Source: Thiobacillus sp. 65-1402 (lineage in GTDB: Bacteria > Pseudomonadota > Gammaproteobacteria > Burkholderiales > Thiobacillaceae). From it: a stretch of 46,613 nt of DNA. The notes beneath the pieces are model-generated. The model was not told where the DNA came from, made no database searches, and saw nothing but the letters and a program-made list of their open reading frames with translations. Both the position numbers and the translations under genes were made by a program. Below are positions 35,150-44,205 of this stretch, one piece after another (position 1 is the stretch's first letter; each line of letters opens with the position of its first letter). The stretch covers positions 1 through 46,613 of the forward strand of contig NZ_MKUG01000024.1 of assembly GCF_001897685.1 (NCBI RefSeq), given 5' to 3'.

Positions 35150-35223
35150 CACATCTATCCGATTGAATGAAATGGTTTTTTTCTGAAAAAAGCCGGGCGG
35201 GGAGGCGGACATCCGCATGAAAG

Positions 35224-35245
35224 CTGTCCCAACTTCCGGACAGCC
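35224..35245. promoter_or_regulatory. Candidate activator-binding palindrome upstream of sigma-54 promoter
   Basis: GCTGTCC and GGACAGC flank eight bases, centred about 110 bp upstream of the predicted start, the usual place for an enhancer bound by a sigma-54 activator. The match to any known site is unknown. Confidence 0.4.
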
Positions 35246-35500
35246 CGGGCGAGAGACAATGCAGCCTTGAAACATAAGCATTCAAAATCAGTCGGTTACA
35301 TTCAAGCGCTTGCGAAACGTCCGCCTGTCTCATGTGCGAGAAATCCCACGGAGCCGATTCCACGAGCTAGCGACAGGATTGCCGCAGGCGCGGGTTGACA
35401 TGGACTTGCCGGGGCGTCGGCGTTGCCTGCCCCCGCTTCGGGGCTGCCCGCGATGCCCGCGAACAATGGCCGGCGGCGCATGGCGCATGGCCTCCGCAGG

Positions 35501-35529
35501 TTCTGCGCGTCTCCGACTCACGTTAGAAT
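35501..35529 (+). promoter_or_regulatory. Possible sigma-70 promoter of mrp operon
   Basis: TTCTGC and TAGAAT with 17-base spacing lie about 45 bp before mrpA. The -10 is good and the -35 weak. Confidence 0.3.
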
Positions 35530-35574
35530 GGCCGCGTCTTCCGGCCACAGGCCGGCCATCCCGATTCCCTATCG

Positions 35575-38373
35575 ATGACGCTGTTCTTCGCTGTCCTGAC
35601 TCCATTCGTGGGCGCAGCCCTGGTTGCGCTGGCATCCCGCCGCGGACGTTCGCATGCCGCCTGGGCGGCGGGCGCGGTTACGCTGGCCGCGCTGCTGTGG
35701 CTGGCGCCCGCTTTCCCCCTGCCGTTCGCCGGCAGCACGCTGATCCAGCAGCACGACTGGATGCCGGCGCTCGGCCTCAACCTCGCCTTCCGCCTCGACG
35801 GCCTGGCGCTGCTGTTCGCCGGGCTGATTCTTGGCATCGGCCTCTTGATCGTGCTGTACGCGCGCTACTACCTGTCCGAGCGCGACAGCATGGGGCGCTT
35901 CTACAGCTACCTGATGCTGTTCATGGGCTCGATGCTCGGCATCGTGCTGTCGGAAAACCTGATCCAGCTGCTGATTTTCTGGGAACTCACCAGCCTGTCG
36001 TCCTTCCTCTTGATCAGCTACTGGCAGCACCGCGAGGAAGCGCGCCAGGGCGCGCGCATGGCGCTGGCGGTCACCGGCCTGGGCGGCTTCGCGATGCTGG
36101 GCGGTTTCCTGCTGCTCGGTCACATCGTCGGCAGCTACGCGCTGGCCGACGTGTTCGCCGCCGGCGACCTGATCCGCGGCCATCCACTCTACGTGCCGAC
36201 GCTGGTGCTGATCCTGCTCGGCGCGTTCACCAAGTCGGCGCAGTTCCCCTTCCATTTCTGGCTGCCGCACGCGATGGCGGCACCCACCCCGGTGTCGGCC
36301 TACCTGCATTCGGCGACCATGGTGAAGGCCGGAGTATTCCTGCTGGCGCGCCTCTACCCGGCGCTCTCCGGCACCCCGGAATGGTTCTGGCTGGTCTCCG
36401 GCGCCGGCCTCGCCACGCTGCTGCTCGGCGCCTATGCCGCCTTGTTCAAGCACGACCTCAAGGGCCTGCTGGCCTACTCGACCATCAGCCATCTCGGCCT
36501 GATCACCCTGCTGTTCGGGCTGTCGACCCCGCTGGCGGCAGTGGCGGGCGTGTTCCACATCATCAACCACGCCACCTTCAAGGCCTCGCTGTTCATGGCC
36601 GCCGGCATCATCGACCACGAGGCCGGCACCCGCGACATGCGGCGCTTGCACGGCCTGTGGAAGTTCATGCCCTACACCGCGACGCTGGCGATGGTGGCGG
36701 CGGCGGCGATGGCCGGGGTGCCGCTGCTGAACGGTTTTCTCTCCAAGGAAATGTTCTTTGCCGAGGCGGCGCAGATTTCCGCAAGCCTCGTCGGCGGCTG
36801 GCTGCTGCCCGCACTGGTGACGCTGGCCGGCGCGCTGGCGGTGGCCTACTCGATCCGCTTCATTCACGACGTATTCTTCAACGGCGAACCGGTGGACCTG
36901 CCGCGCACGCCGCACGAGCCGCCACGCTGGATGAAGCTGCCGGTGGAAATCCTGGTGGTGCTGTGCCTGGTGGTCGGCATCGCGCCGGCGCTCACCGTCG
37001 CGCCGCTGCTGGCGGTGGCGGCGGCGGATGCGCTGCAGGCGCCGCCGCCGGAATACCGTCTGGCGCTGTGGCACGGCTTCAACCAGGCGCTGGCGATGAG
37101 CCTCGTCGCGCTGGCCGGCGGCGCGGCGATCTACGCGCTGCGCCGCCCGCTGTTCGCGCTGCATGAACGCGGCCTCGGCCGTCTCGACGCGCGGGCGGCC
37201 TACGACGCGCTGCTCGACGCGCTGTTCGTCGTGTCGGGCTGGCTCACCCGCCGCATCGACAGCGGCTCGCTGCAGCGGCAGGTATTGCTGTTTCTGGCGG
37301 CCGCGCTGGCGCTCGGCGTCGCGCCGTGGCTCGGCAGCGACACGCCGCTCGCCGGCAGCCGCGCCGGCCTGCCGCTCGACCCGGTCAGCCTGCTGGCCGG
37401 CGCCACCCTGATCGTCGCCTCGCTCGCCACCGTGTGGCTGCATCGCCAGCGTCTGGCCGCGCTGATCACCATCGGCGTGGTCGGCCTGATCGTGTCGCTC
37501 GCCTTCGTCAGGTTCTCCGCCCCCGACCTCGCACTGACCCAGCTGTCGGTGGAGGTCGTCACCATCGTGCTGCTGCTGCTGGCGCTGCATTTCCTGCCGC
37601 AGCATGCCGCGCGCGAACGCGACCGCGGCCGCGTCTGGCGCGACGGCGCGATCGCGCTGGCCGCCGGCGGCGGCACCGCGCTGCTGGCGTGGGCAGTGCT
37701 GACGCGGCCCTACGACACCATCGCCGGCTATTTCCTGGAGAACAGCGTGCCGGGCGGCGGCGGCAAGAACGTCGTCAACGTCATCCTGGTCGACTTCCGC
37801 GGCTACGACACCCTGGGCGAGATCACCGTGCTGGCGCTCGCCGGACTCGGCATCTACGCCCTGCTGGAGAACCTGCGCCTCGACGCGCCCGATGCCGACG
37901 CCGCCGGGCGCGCCTGGAACCGCGATCCCCATCCCGTGATCATGGCCACGCTGACCCAGCTGCTGCTGCCGCTGGCGCTGCTGGTCGCCGTGTTCATCCT
38001 GCTGCGCGGCCACAACCAGCCGGGCGGCGGCTTCATCGCCGGCCTGGTGACGGCGGTGGCGCTGATCGTGCAGTATCTCGCCCACGGCAGCGCCTGGATG
38101 CGCGAGCGGCTGTCCGGCGCGACCCAGCCGGTGATCGCCGCAGGGCTCGGGCTCGCCACCTTCACCGGCCTGGCCAGCTGGGCGTTCGGCCATCCCTTCC
38201 TCACCTCGACTTTCGGCCACCTGCGCTGGCCGCTGGTCGGCGAATTCGAACTCGCCTCGGCGATGGCGTTCGACCTCGGCGTCTTCCTCGTCGTCGTCGG
38301 CGCCACGCTCTTGATCCTGGTCAATCTCGGCGCGCTGCACGACAGCCGCAGCCAGCGCAAGGCGGCGCCCTGA
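35575..38373 (+). CDS. mrpA: Mrp-type Na+/H+ antiporter subunit A (fused A-B)
   Basis: The 932-residue membrane protein is the largest subunit of the multi-subunit Mrp (Mnh/Pha/Sha) antiporter, related to NuoL of complex I. Conserved proton-path residues are visible: Glu137 in FWELTS, Lys220 in GAFTKSAQFPFHFWLPHAM and Lys251 in SATMVKAG. The last ~170 residues (from about HPVIMATLTQLLLPL, with GHNQPGGGFIAGL) are the MrpB/MnhB domain. This gives the fused A-B form of group 2 Mrp operons, and no separate mrpB follows. The ribosome site is weak. The gene's stop overlaps the mrpC start (TGATG). The operon supports pH and sodium homeostasis at the inner membrane. Confidence 0.95.
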   Translation: MTLFFAVLTPFVGAALVALASRRGRSHAAWAAGAVTLAALLWLAPAFPLPFAGSTLIQQHDWMPALGLNLAFRLDGLALLFAGLILGIGLLIVLYARYYLSERDSMGRFYSYLMLFMGSMLGIVLSENLIQLLIFWELTSLSSFLLISYWQHREEARQGARMALAVTGLGGFAMLGGFLLLGHIVGSYALADVFAAGDLIRGHPLYVPTLVLILLGAFTKSAQFPFHFWLPHAMAAPTPVSAYLHSATMVKAGVFLLARLYPALSGTPEWFWLVSGAGLATLLLGAYAALFKHDLKGLLAYSTISHLGLITLLFGLSTPLAAVAGVFHIINHATFKASLFMAAGIIDHEAGTRDMRRLHGLWKFMPYTATLAMVAAAAMAGVPLLNGFLSKEMFFAEAAQISASLVGGWLLPALVTLAGALAVAYSIRFIHDVFFNGEPVDLPRTPHEPPRWMKLPVEILVVLCLVVGIAPALTVAPLLAVAAADALQAPPPEYRLALWHGFNQALAMSLVALAGGAAIYALRRPLFALHERGLGRLDARAAYDALLDALFVVSGWLTRRIDSGSLQRQVLLFLAAALALGVAPWLGSDTPLAGSRAGLPLDPVSLLAGATLIVASLATVWLHRQRLAALITIGVVGLIVSLAFVRFSAPDLALTQLSVEVVTIVLLLLALHFLPQHAARERDRGRVWRDGAIALAAGGGTALLAWAVLTRPYDTIAGYFLENSVPGGGGKNVVNVILVDFRGYDTLGEITVLALAGLGIYALLENLRLDAPDADAAGRAWNRDPHPVIMATLTQLLLPLALLVAVFILLRGHNQPGGGFIAGLVTAVALIVQYLAHGSAWMRERLSGATQPVIAAGLGLATFTGLASWAFGHPFLTSTFGHLRWPLVGEFELASAMAFDLGVFLVVVGATLLILVNLGALHDSRSQRKAAP

Positions 38374-38714
38374 TGGAAGCGCTCATCGCCCTCGCCATCG
38401 GCGTGCTCACTGCCTGCGGCGTGTTCCTCACCTTGCGCGGCCAGACCTTCCCGGTGGTGCTCGGCCTCACCTTCCTGTCCTACGCGGTCAACCTGTTCCT
38501 GTTCGTCATGGGCCGGCTCGCCATCGGCGCGCCGCCGGTGATCGCCGACGCCGCCGCCTACACCGACCCGCTGCCGCAGGCGCTGGTGCTCACCGCCATC
38601 GTCATCAGCTTCGGCATGACCGCGTTCGTCATCGTGCTCGCGCTGAAGGCGCGTGCCGAACTCGGCAACGACCACGTCGACGGCCTGCATAGCGACGAGG
38701 ACGCGCCGCGATGA
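38373..38714 (+). CDS. mrpC: Mrp Na+/H+ antiporter subunit C
   Basis: A 113-residue NuoK-like subunit with three membrane helices (MEALIALAIGVLTACGVFL; FPVVLGLTFLSYAVNLFLF; ALVLTAIVISFGMTAFVIVL). ATG 38373 shares a base with the mrpA stop, and its own stop overlaps the mrpD start in ATGA, so translation is coupled. The longer frame upstream is a shadow of mrpA. Confidence 0.95.
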   Translation: MEALIALAIGVLTACGVFLTLRGQTFPVVLGLTFLSYAVNLFLFVMGRLAIGAPPVIADAAAYTDPLPQALVLTAIVISFGMTAFVIVLALKARAELGNDHVDGLHSDEDAPR

Positions 38715-40225
38715 ACGGCCTCGCGACGCATCTGCCCATCCTGCCGGTGCTGCTGCCGCTGCTCGCCGGCATCGTGCTGCTGGCGCTGCGCAACGCGCCG
38801 CTCGCGCTGCAGCGCGGCCTCAGCCTCGCCGCGACGGCGGCGCTGGTGCCGCTGGCGTTCGCGCTGTTGGCGGGCGCCGCCGACGGCACCCAGCTCGTCT
38901 ACAAGCTCGGCAACTGGGACGCGCCCTTCGGCATCGTGCTGGTGGCCGACCGCCTCGCCGCGTGGATGCTGATGGCCACCGCGCTGGTGGCGCTGTTCGC
39001 GCTGCTGCATGCGCTGCGCGGCAGCGACACGCAAGGCCGCCATTTCCACGTGCTGTACCAGTTGCAGCTGTTCGGCCTCAACGGCGCCTTCCTCACCGGC
39101 GATCTGTTCAACCTGTTCGTGTTCTTCGAGATCCTGCTGCTCGCCTCCTACGGCCTGCTGCTGCACGGCGGCGGGCGGCTGCGGGTCAAGGCCGGGCTGC
39201 ATTTCGTGGTGATCAACCTGGCCGGCTCGACCCTGTTCCTGTTCGCCGTCGGCACGCTGTACGGCGTCGCCGGCACGCTCAACATGGCCGACCTCGCGGT
39301 CAAGCTGGCGCGCACGCCGCCCGGTAATCTGGCGCTGGTCGAGACGGCCGGCCTGCTGCTGTTCGGCGTGTTCGCGCTGAAGGCGGCGCTGCTGCCGCTG
39401 CACCTGTGGCTGCCTGCCGCCTACGCGCACACCAGCGCACCGGTGGCGGCGCTGTTCGCGATCATGACCAAGGTCGGCGCCTACAGCATCCTGCGAGTAA
39501 CCAGCCTGATGTTCGGCGCCGACGCCGGCGCGCTCGCCAACCTGCTCGCCGGCTGGCTGATGCCGCTCGCGCTCGCCACCCTCGTCGCCGGCATGCTCGG
39601 CGCGCTCGCCAGCACCGCGCTGCGCCAGCAGATCGCCTACCTGACGATCGCCTCGGTCGGCACCCTGCTCGCCGCCTTCGCCCTCGGCAGCGTCGACGGC
39701 ATCGCAGCCGGCCTCTACTACCTGCCGCACACCACGTTCGCCACCGCCGCCCTGTTCCTCCTCGCCGAACCGATTGCCCGCGCGCGCGGCGCATGCGCCG
39801 ACCGTTTCGAGCCCGGCCCGGCCATGCCCGGCGCCGCCGTCCTCGGCGGCCTGTTCTTCGTCGCGGCGATGGCAATGGCCGGGCTGCCGCCGCTGTCGGG
39901 CTTTCTCGGCAAGTTCATGCTGCTGCGCGCCGCCCTGGAGTCGCCATGGCTGACCTGGATGTGGGGCGCGGTGCTCGCCGGCGGCCTGGCCGGCGTGATC
40001 GCGCTGGCGCGCAGCGGCAGCCTGCTGTTCTACCGCACCCAGTCGAGCACCGAAGTGCTGCCGGTGCCGCGCGCGGCCGACTGGCTGCCGGCAGGCGCAC
40101 TGCTGTTGCTGCTCGCCGACATGGTCGTGTGGGCCGACCCGCTGGCCCGCTATGCGACGGCCACCGCCGCGCAGCTGCTCGCACCGCAGGCCTATATCGA
40201 TGCCGTGCTGGGAGCGCGTCCATGA
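38711..40225 (+). CDS. mrpD: Mrp Na+/H+ antiporter subunit D
   Basis: The 504-residue NuoM/N-like subunit contributes to ion translocation with MrpA. The segment GVFALKAALLPLHLWLPAAYAHTSAP carries the conserved Lys and His-Pro elements of proton-pumping antiporter-like subunits, and FNLFVFFEILLLASYGLLL holds the conserved Glu. Length is usual. Start and stop overlap neighbours by four bases on each side. Confidence 0.95.
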   Translation: MNGLATHLPILPVLLPLLAGIVLLALRNAPLALQRGLSLAATAALVPLAFALLAGAADGTQLVYKLGNWDAPFGIVLVADRLAAWMLMATALVALFALLHALRGSDTQGRHFHVLYQLQLFGLNGAFLTGDLFNLFVFFEILLLASYGLLLHGGGRLRVKAGLHFVVINLAGSTLFLFAVGTLYGVAGTLNMADLAVKLARTPPGNLALVETAGLLLFGVFALKAALLPLHLWLPAAYAHTSAPVAALFAIMTKVGAYSILRVTSLMFGADAGALANLLAGWLMPLALATLVAGMLGALASTALRQQIAYLTIASVGTLLAAFALGSVDGIAAGLYYLPHTTFATAALFLLAEPIARARGACADRFEPGPAMPGAAVLGGLFFVAAMAMAGLPPLSGFLGKFMLLRAALESPWLTWMWGAVLAGGLAGVIALARSGSLLFYRTQSSTEVLPVPRAADWLPAGALLLLLADMVVWADPLARYATATAAQLLAPQAYIDAVLGARP

Positions 40226-40713
40226 CGCGCATGCTGCCGCATCCGCTGCTGACGCTGACGCTCGCCATCCTGTGGCTGCTGCTGGTCAACACGGTCTCCG
40301 CCGGCCACGTCGCGCTGGGCCTGCTGCTGGGCTGGCTGATACCGTTCGCCACTGCCTCGCTTTGGCCGCAATCAGTGTGCATCCGCAACGTGCCGATGCT
40401 GCTGCGCTATCTCGCCGTGGTCATGTACGACATCGTGGTCGGCAGCTTCCGCGTGGCGCGGCTGATTCTCGGCCGGCCGTCGCGCCTGCGCCCGGCCTTC
40501 ATCGTCGTGCCGCTGGATCTGACGAGCGATCTCGCGATCAGCCTGCTGGCCAACACCATCTCGCTCACCCCCGGCACCGTCTCGGCGCTGCTGAGCGAAG
40601 ACCGCCGCAGCCTCACCGTCCACAGCCTCGACACCGAGGATGCGGCGGCGGCGGTGGCCGAGATCAAGCACCGCTACGAGGCGCCGCTGAAGGCGATTTT
40701 CGAATCATGCTGA
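40222..40713 (+). CDS. mrpE: Mrp Na+/H+ antiporter subunit E
   Basis: 163 residues, beginning at ATG 40222 inside the mrpD stop. N-terminal hydrophobic helices (LLTLTLAILWLLLVNTVSAG) are followed by the family segment NTISLTPGTVSALLSEDRRSLTVH. It is needed for assembly or full activity of the complex. The frame open further upstream is only the mrpD shadow. Confidence 0.93.
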   Translation: MTRMLPHPLLTLTLAILWLLLVNTVSAGHVALGLLLGWLIPFATASLWPQSVCIRNVPMLLRYLAVVMYDIVVGSFRVARLILGRPSRLRPAFIVVPLDLTSDLAISLLANTISLTPGTVSALLSEDRRSLTVHSLDTEDAAAAVAEIKHRYEAPLKAIFESC

Positions 40714-40976
40714 ATACCGTCATCCCGATCGCCTACGCGCTGGTCGCGTTCGCCTTCCTGTTCAGTTTCTGGCGGCTGGTCGTCGGCCCCGACGCGCCCG
40801 ACCGCATCCTCGGCCTCGACACGCTGTACGTGAACACCGTCGCGCTGCTGGTGCTGCTCGGCATCGACCTCGGCAGCCCGATCTATTTCGAGGCGGCGCT
40901 GCTGATCGCGATGATGGGCTTCGTCGGCACCGTCGCGCTGTGCAAATACCTGCTGCGCGGCGACATCATCGAATAG
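40707..40976 (+). CDS. mrpF: Mrp Na+/H+ antiporter subunit F
   Basis: An 89-residue subunit with three predicted helices and the family motif RLVVGPDAPDRILGLDTLYVN. It overlaps mrpE by seven bases and is followed after nine bases by mrpG. Confidence 0.94.
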   Translation: MLNTVIPIAYALVAFAFLFSFWRLVVGPDAPDRILGLDTLYVNTVALLVLLGIDLGSPIYFEAALLIAMMGFVGTVALCKYLLRGDIIE

Positions 40977-40985
40977 GGGCGCGCC

Positions 40986-41315
40986 ATGCCGGAGATCCTG
41001 CTGTCCATCCTCATCCTCGTCGGCGCCGCCTTCACCTTCGTCGGCTCGCTCGGCCTCGTCCGCTTCAGGGATTTCTACACCCGCCTGCACGGCCCCACCA
41101 AGGCCACCACCCTCGGCGTCGGCTGCCTGCTGGCCGCCTCGTCGATCTATTTCAGTTTCGACGGCGACCTGAGCCTGCACGAGATCCTGGTGGCCCTGTT
41201 CCTGTTCATGACCGCGCCGGTCTCTGCCCACCTGCTGGCCAAGGCGGCGCTGCACCTCAAGCTGCGCTCGCTCGCCCCCGCCCCCGAAGAGGACGCCGAC
41301 ACGCCATCGCGATGA
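40986..41315 (+). CDS. mrpG: Mrp Na+/H+ antiporter subunit G
   Basis: A 109-residue last subunit with three helices and the signature GLVRFRDFYTRLHGPTKATT. It ends the six-gene order A(B)-C-D-E-F-G. No terminator with a T-run was found in the 83 bp before the convergent GGDEF/EAL gene. Confidence 0.94.
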   Translation: MPEILLSILILVGAAFTFVGSLGLVRFRDFYTRLHGPTKATTLGVGCLLAASSIYFSFDGDLSLHEILVALFLFMTAPVSAHLLAKAALHLKLRSLAPAPEEDADTPSR

Positions 41316-41398
41316 CCGCAGCATGGCTGCATGGAGCCGGCGGACGGGGCTGGTCGGGCGCCTCGCAAGGCCATCCCGATGCCGGCCTGCCCGCCGCG

Positions 41399-43942
41399 TC
41401 AGCCCCCGGCGCCGGGCCAGCCGTAGCGGGCGCGGACCTCCCCCGCCAGCATCCTGCCGCATTCCTCTCCCGGCACCGCGCGGCTGTATAGCCAGCCCTG
41501 AAATCCGTTGCAGCCCAAACCGGCCAGCACGGCCCGCTGCGCCTCGGTTTCCACGCCCTCGGCGATGACCCGCAGCTCGAGGCTGTGGGCGAGGCCGACC
41601 AGGCCGCGCACGATGGCGACGTCGTCCGCGTCGTGGGTCACGTCCTTGACGAAGGAACGGTCGATCTTGAGCTTGTGAAGCGAGAACATCTTCAGGTAGG
41701 CCAGGGAGGAATAGCCCGTGCCGAAATCGTCGATGGCGATGGTGACCCCCAGTTCCTCCAGTTCTTCGAGCGCCTGCGCCGCCGCCATCGGTTCCCCCAT
41801 CAGCGCGCTTTCCGTCAGTTCGAGTTCCAGCAGGCCCGGCGATGCGCCGCTCTCCGCCAGAGCCGCCTTCACCACGCCCACCAGATTGCCATGGCGGAAC
41901 TGATGGGCCGACAGGTTGACCGCCACCTTGGTCGGCAGGCCTGCGTCCTGCCAGGCCTTGATCTGGCGGCAGGCGGCATGGATCGCCCAGGTTCCGATCG
42001 GGACGATCAGGCCGCTCGCCTCGGCAACCGGAATGAAGCGCGCCGGGCTCACCTCGCCCAGTTCTTCATGGCTCCAGCGCAACAAGGCTTCGACGCCGCA
42101 AATCCTGTGGCTGGCCATCTCGATCTGGGGCTGATAGTGCAGCTGGAACTGCCCCTCCTCCACGGCGCGGCGAAGACAGGTCTGCAGCAGCAGGTTTTCA
42201 CGGATGAGCGTATTCAGGTCCTGGGTGTACAGCCGCATGCAGCCGCGCCCCTCCGCCTTGGCCCGGTTCATGGCCACGCCGGCATTGCGCAGCAGGGTGG
42301 TGACGTCCCCGCCATCCACCGGAAACACCGTGACGCCCAGGCTGGCACTGGCGAACACCTCGTTGTCGCCGACGCGAAACGGCCGCGAAAACGCCTGCAG
42401 CACCTTGTCCGCCACCTGCCCCACGTCCTCGACGTGGCCGAGGTCGTTCAGCAGCAGCGCGAATTCGTCCCCGCCCAGGCGGGCCACGGTGTCGTCCGGG
42501 CGCAGCACCGCCGTCAGGCGATGGGCCGCCTCGGTCAGCAGCAGGTCGCCGTAGTGGTGCCCCAGCCCGTCGTTGATGACCTTGAAATTGTCCAGCCCCA
42601 GCATGATGAGCGCCATCAGCCGGTCATGGCGGCGGGCCTGGATCATGGTCTGGACCAGGCGATCCTGAAACAGCGTGCGATTGGGCAGGCCGGTCAGGGC
42701 ATCGTGCGTGGCCTGATGGAGGAAATCCGCCTCCATGCGCCGGCGCTCGCTCATGTCGCGGATGAATGCCGTGACCTGGATGCCGGCATCGGATTGAAAC
42801 GTGCTGAGGGCGATGTCCACCGGCACCTCGCTGCCGTTCTTATGGCGCCCGACCAGATCGAGCTTGCTGGTCATGGCGCGAACGCTTGGCGCCTGGATGA
42901 AATTCTGCCGATGGACATGATGCTGCGCGCGATGCCGGTCCGGCACCAGCATCTCCATTTTCTGCCCCAGCAGCTCCGTGCGGGCATAGCCAAACATCTG
43001 CTCCAGGCGCCCGTTCACCATCTGGATATGTCCTTGCGCATCCACCACCATGATGGCGTCGGGCGCGGTTTCCAGCAGTTCGCGGTGGCGCCGTTCGATT
43101 TCGGCCATCTCTGCGCGCGCCCGCCGGAAGCGCTCGATCGGCGCCAGGACGCTGTTGTGGAAAATGGCGCGGTAGAGGAACAGGTAGGCCAGCGCCTTGT
43201 AGACATGGCTCAGCGCATTGGCCATGCTGGCGGCCTGCGGATGCAGCATGAAGAAAGCCTCGCTCGCCAGCAGGAATGCCACCGCATAGATCAAGGCATG
43301 GTGGCAGAGGCGGTTGAATTCGTGCCGGCGCCAGAGCAGAAGGCCCAGCGTAACGAGGTTCGCCGCCGCCGCCCCGGCCTCCAGAGCGGCAGTGAAAGGC
43401 GCGCCGCGGACGCTGTCCGTCAGCCAGTCCGCGTGCCACATCCCCACGTACCCCGCCAGCAGAACGTACAGCAGGCTCGCGGCCAGCCAGCCGCGCCGGG
43501 GGGCGTCGCCCATGCGCCGGTAGGGCATCAGGACGAAGGCCAGCAACGCGAACGCGGCGGCGTATTGCGCCGCCAGCCAGAAGACCGTGGCCTTGCCGGG
43601 CGTGTTGCGGGTGATGAAATCCGCCATGCCGGGGTAGGACATGGCATGCAGGAAGTCCAGCACCGCCACGGCCAGGAATGCGCAGGCCAGCACCATCGAA
43701 GCGGCCGGACGTTTCTTGTCGTGGATATGCCAGCCGGTAATGAACACCATCGCAGCCACCACAGCGGCGAACATCTCCACCACGATGTGGAACGGCAGAA
43801 AGAAGGCCGTGTCGAGGGCGAACCGTCCCGCCGGCACGGCCTGCCAGATCAGCAGGGCCGCGGCCAGGACCAGGAACGCCACGCCGGCGACGTGCATGTC
43901 CCCCGCCGGCGCCGCGCGCTTTCCCGCTTCATGGCCAGACAT
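41399..43942 (-). CDS. MASE3-PAS-GGDEF-EAL c-di-GMP turnover enzyme
   Basis: ATG 43942 follows GGGGGA and gives 847 residues. A MASE3 membrane sensor (about 15-265, several helices including FLPFHIVVEMFAAVVAAMVF), a PAS domain (about 285-400), GGDEF (about 405-570) and EAL (about 590-840) follow in order. The diguanylate cyclase motif GGDEF (490-494) and the inhibitory site RPDD (481-484) five residues before it are intact. The EAL domain keeps EALL (618), NLSAH, ELTES, DDFGTG, LKID and AEGVET. Both activities are thus possible, with net effect depending on the sensor input, unlike the degenerate protein at the window start. It lies 263 bp beyond a chemosensory group on the same strand, without an obvious link. 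Confidence 0.95.
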   Translation of the reverse strand: MSGHEAGKRAAPAGDMHVAGVAFLVLAAALLIWQAVPAGRFALDTAFFLPFHIVVEMFAAVVAAMVFITGWHIHDKKRPAASMVLACAFLAVAVLDFLHAMSYPGMADFITRNTPGKATVFWLAAQYAAAFALLAFVLMPYRRMGDAPRRGWLAASLLYVLLAGYVGMWHADWLTDSVRGAPFTAALEAGAAAANLVTLGLLLWRRHEFNRLCHHALIYAVAFLLASEAFFMLHPQAASMANALSHVYKALAYLFLYRAIFHNSVLAPIERFRRARAEMAEIERRHRELLETAPDAIMVVDAQGHIQMVNGRLEQMFGYARTELLGQKMEMLVPDRHRAQHHVHRQNFIQAPSVRAMTSKLDLVGRHKNGSEVPVDIALSTFQSDAGIQVTAFIRDMSERRRMEADFLHQATHDALTGLPNRTLFQDRLVQTMIQARRHDRLMALIMLGLDNFKVINDGLGHHYGDLLLTEAAHRLTAVLRPDDTVARLGGDEFALLLNDLGHVEDVGQVADKVLQAFSRPFRVGDNEVFASASLGVTVFPVDGGDVTTLLRNAGVAMNRAKAEGRGCMRLYTQDLNTLIRENLLLQTCLRRAVEEGQFQLHYQPQIEMASHRICGVEALLRWSHEELGEVSPARFIPVAEASGLIVPIGTWAIHAACRQIKAWQDAGLPTKVAVNLSAHQFRHGNLVGVVKAALAESGASPGLLELELTESALMGEPMAAAQALEELEELGVTIAIDDFGTGYSSLAYLKMFSLHKLKIDRSFVKDVTHDADDVAIVRGLVGLAHSLELRVIAEGVETEAQRAVLAGLGCNGFQGWLYSRAVPGEECGRMLAGEVRARYGWPGAGG

Positions 43943-44205
43943 GGCGCATCCCCCGCTCAATCGCGACACTCAAGAACAAACCGTAATCGTTGCCGGCATC
44001 TTCCCGTCCGCCTTTCCGTCATGCCGCGCGCGCCTGCTCCGGCACGCGGGTGCCGATGTCCGATCCCCGGATCTCCCAGGCCGTCTCGCCCAGGCCTCGG
44101 CCGGCACCCTCGCCTGGGTGCTGGCATCCTCGCCGCGGGAAGAAGAGCCTCTGCCGGAAGCGGGCGAAATCGTTGTCGCAGCGCTTGGCATCGGGCATGG
44201 CGGCC
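43943..44205. other. Intergenic region, no gene
   Basis: 263 bp between the GGDEF/EAL start and the end of the ODP-like gene. No promoter or hairpin with T-run was recognised and no frame is credible. Confidence 0.4.

Larger units (their letters stand above)
35063..35574. other. Divergent regulatory region between Gly-rich operon and mrp operon
   Basis: The 512 bp include the sigma-54 promoter, the palindrome at 35224 and a possible mrp promoter at 35501-35529. They also contain an AT-richer tract and no credible gene. Confidence 0.6.

Noticed and set aside
35569-38340. 923-residue minus-strand frame opposite mrpA
   Set aside because: It is Gln/Arg/His-rich with no domain, a typical shadow of a GC-rich membrane-protein gene; mrpA on the other strand is certain.
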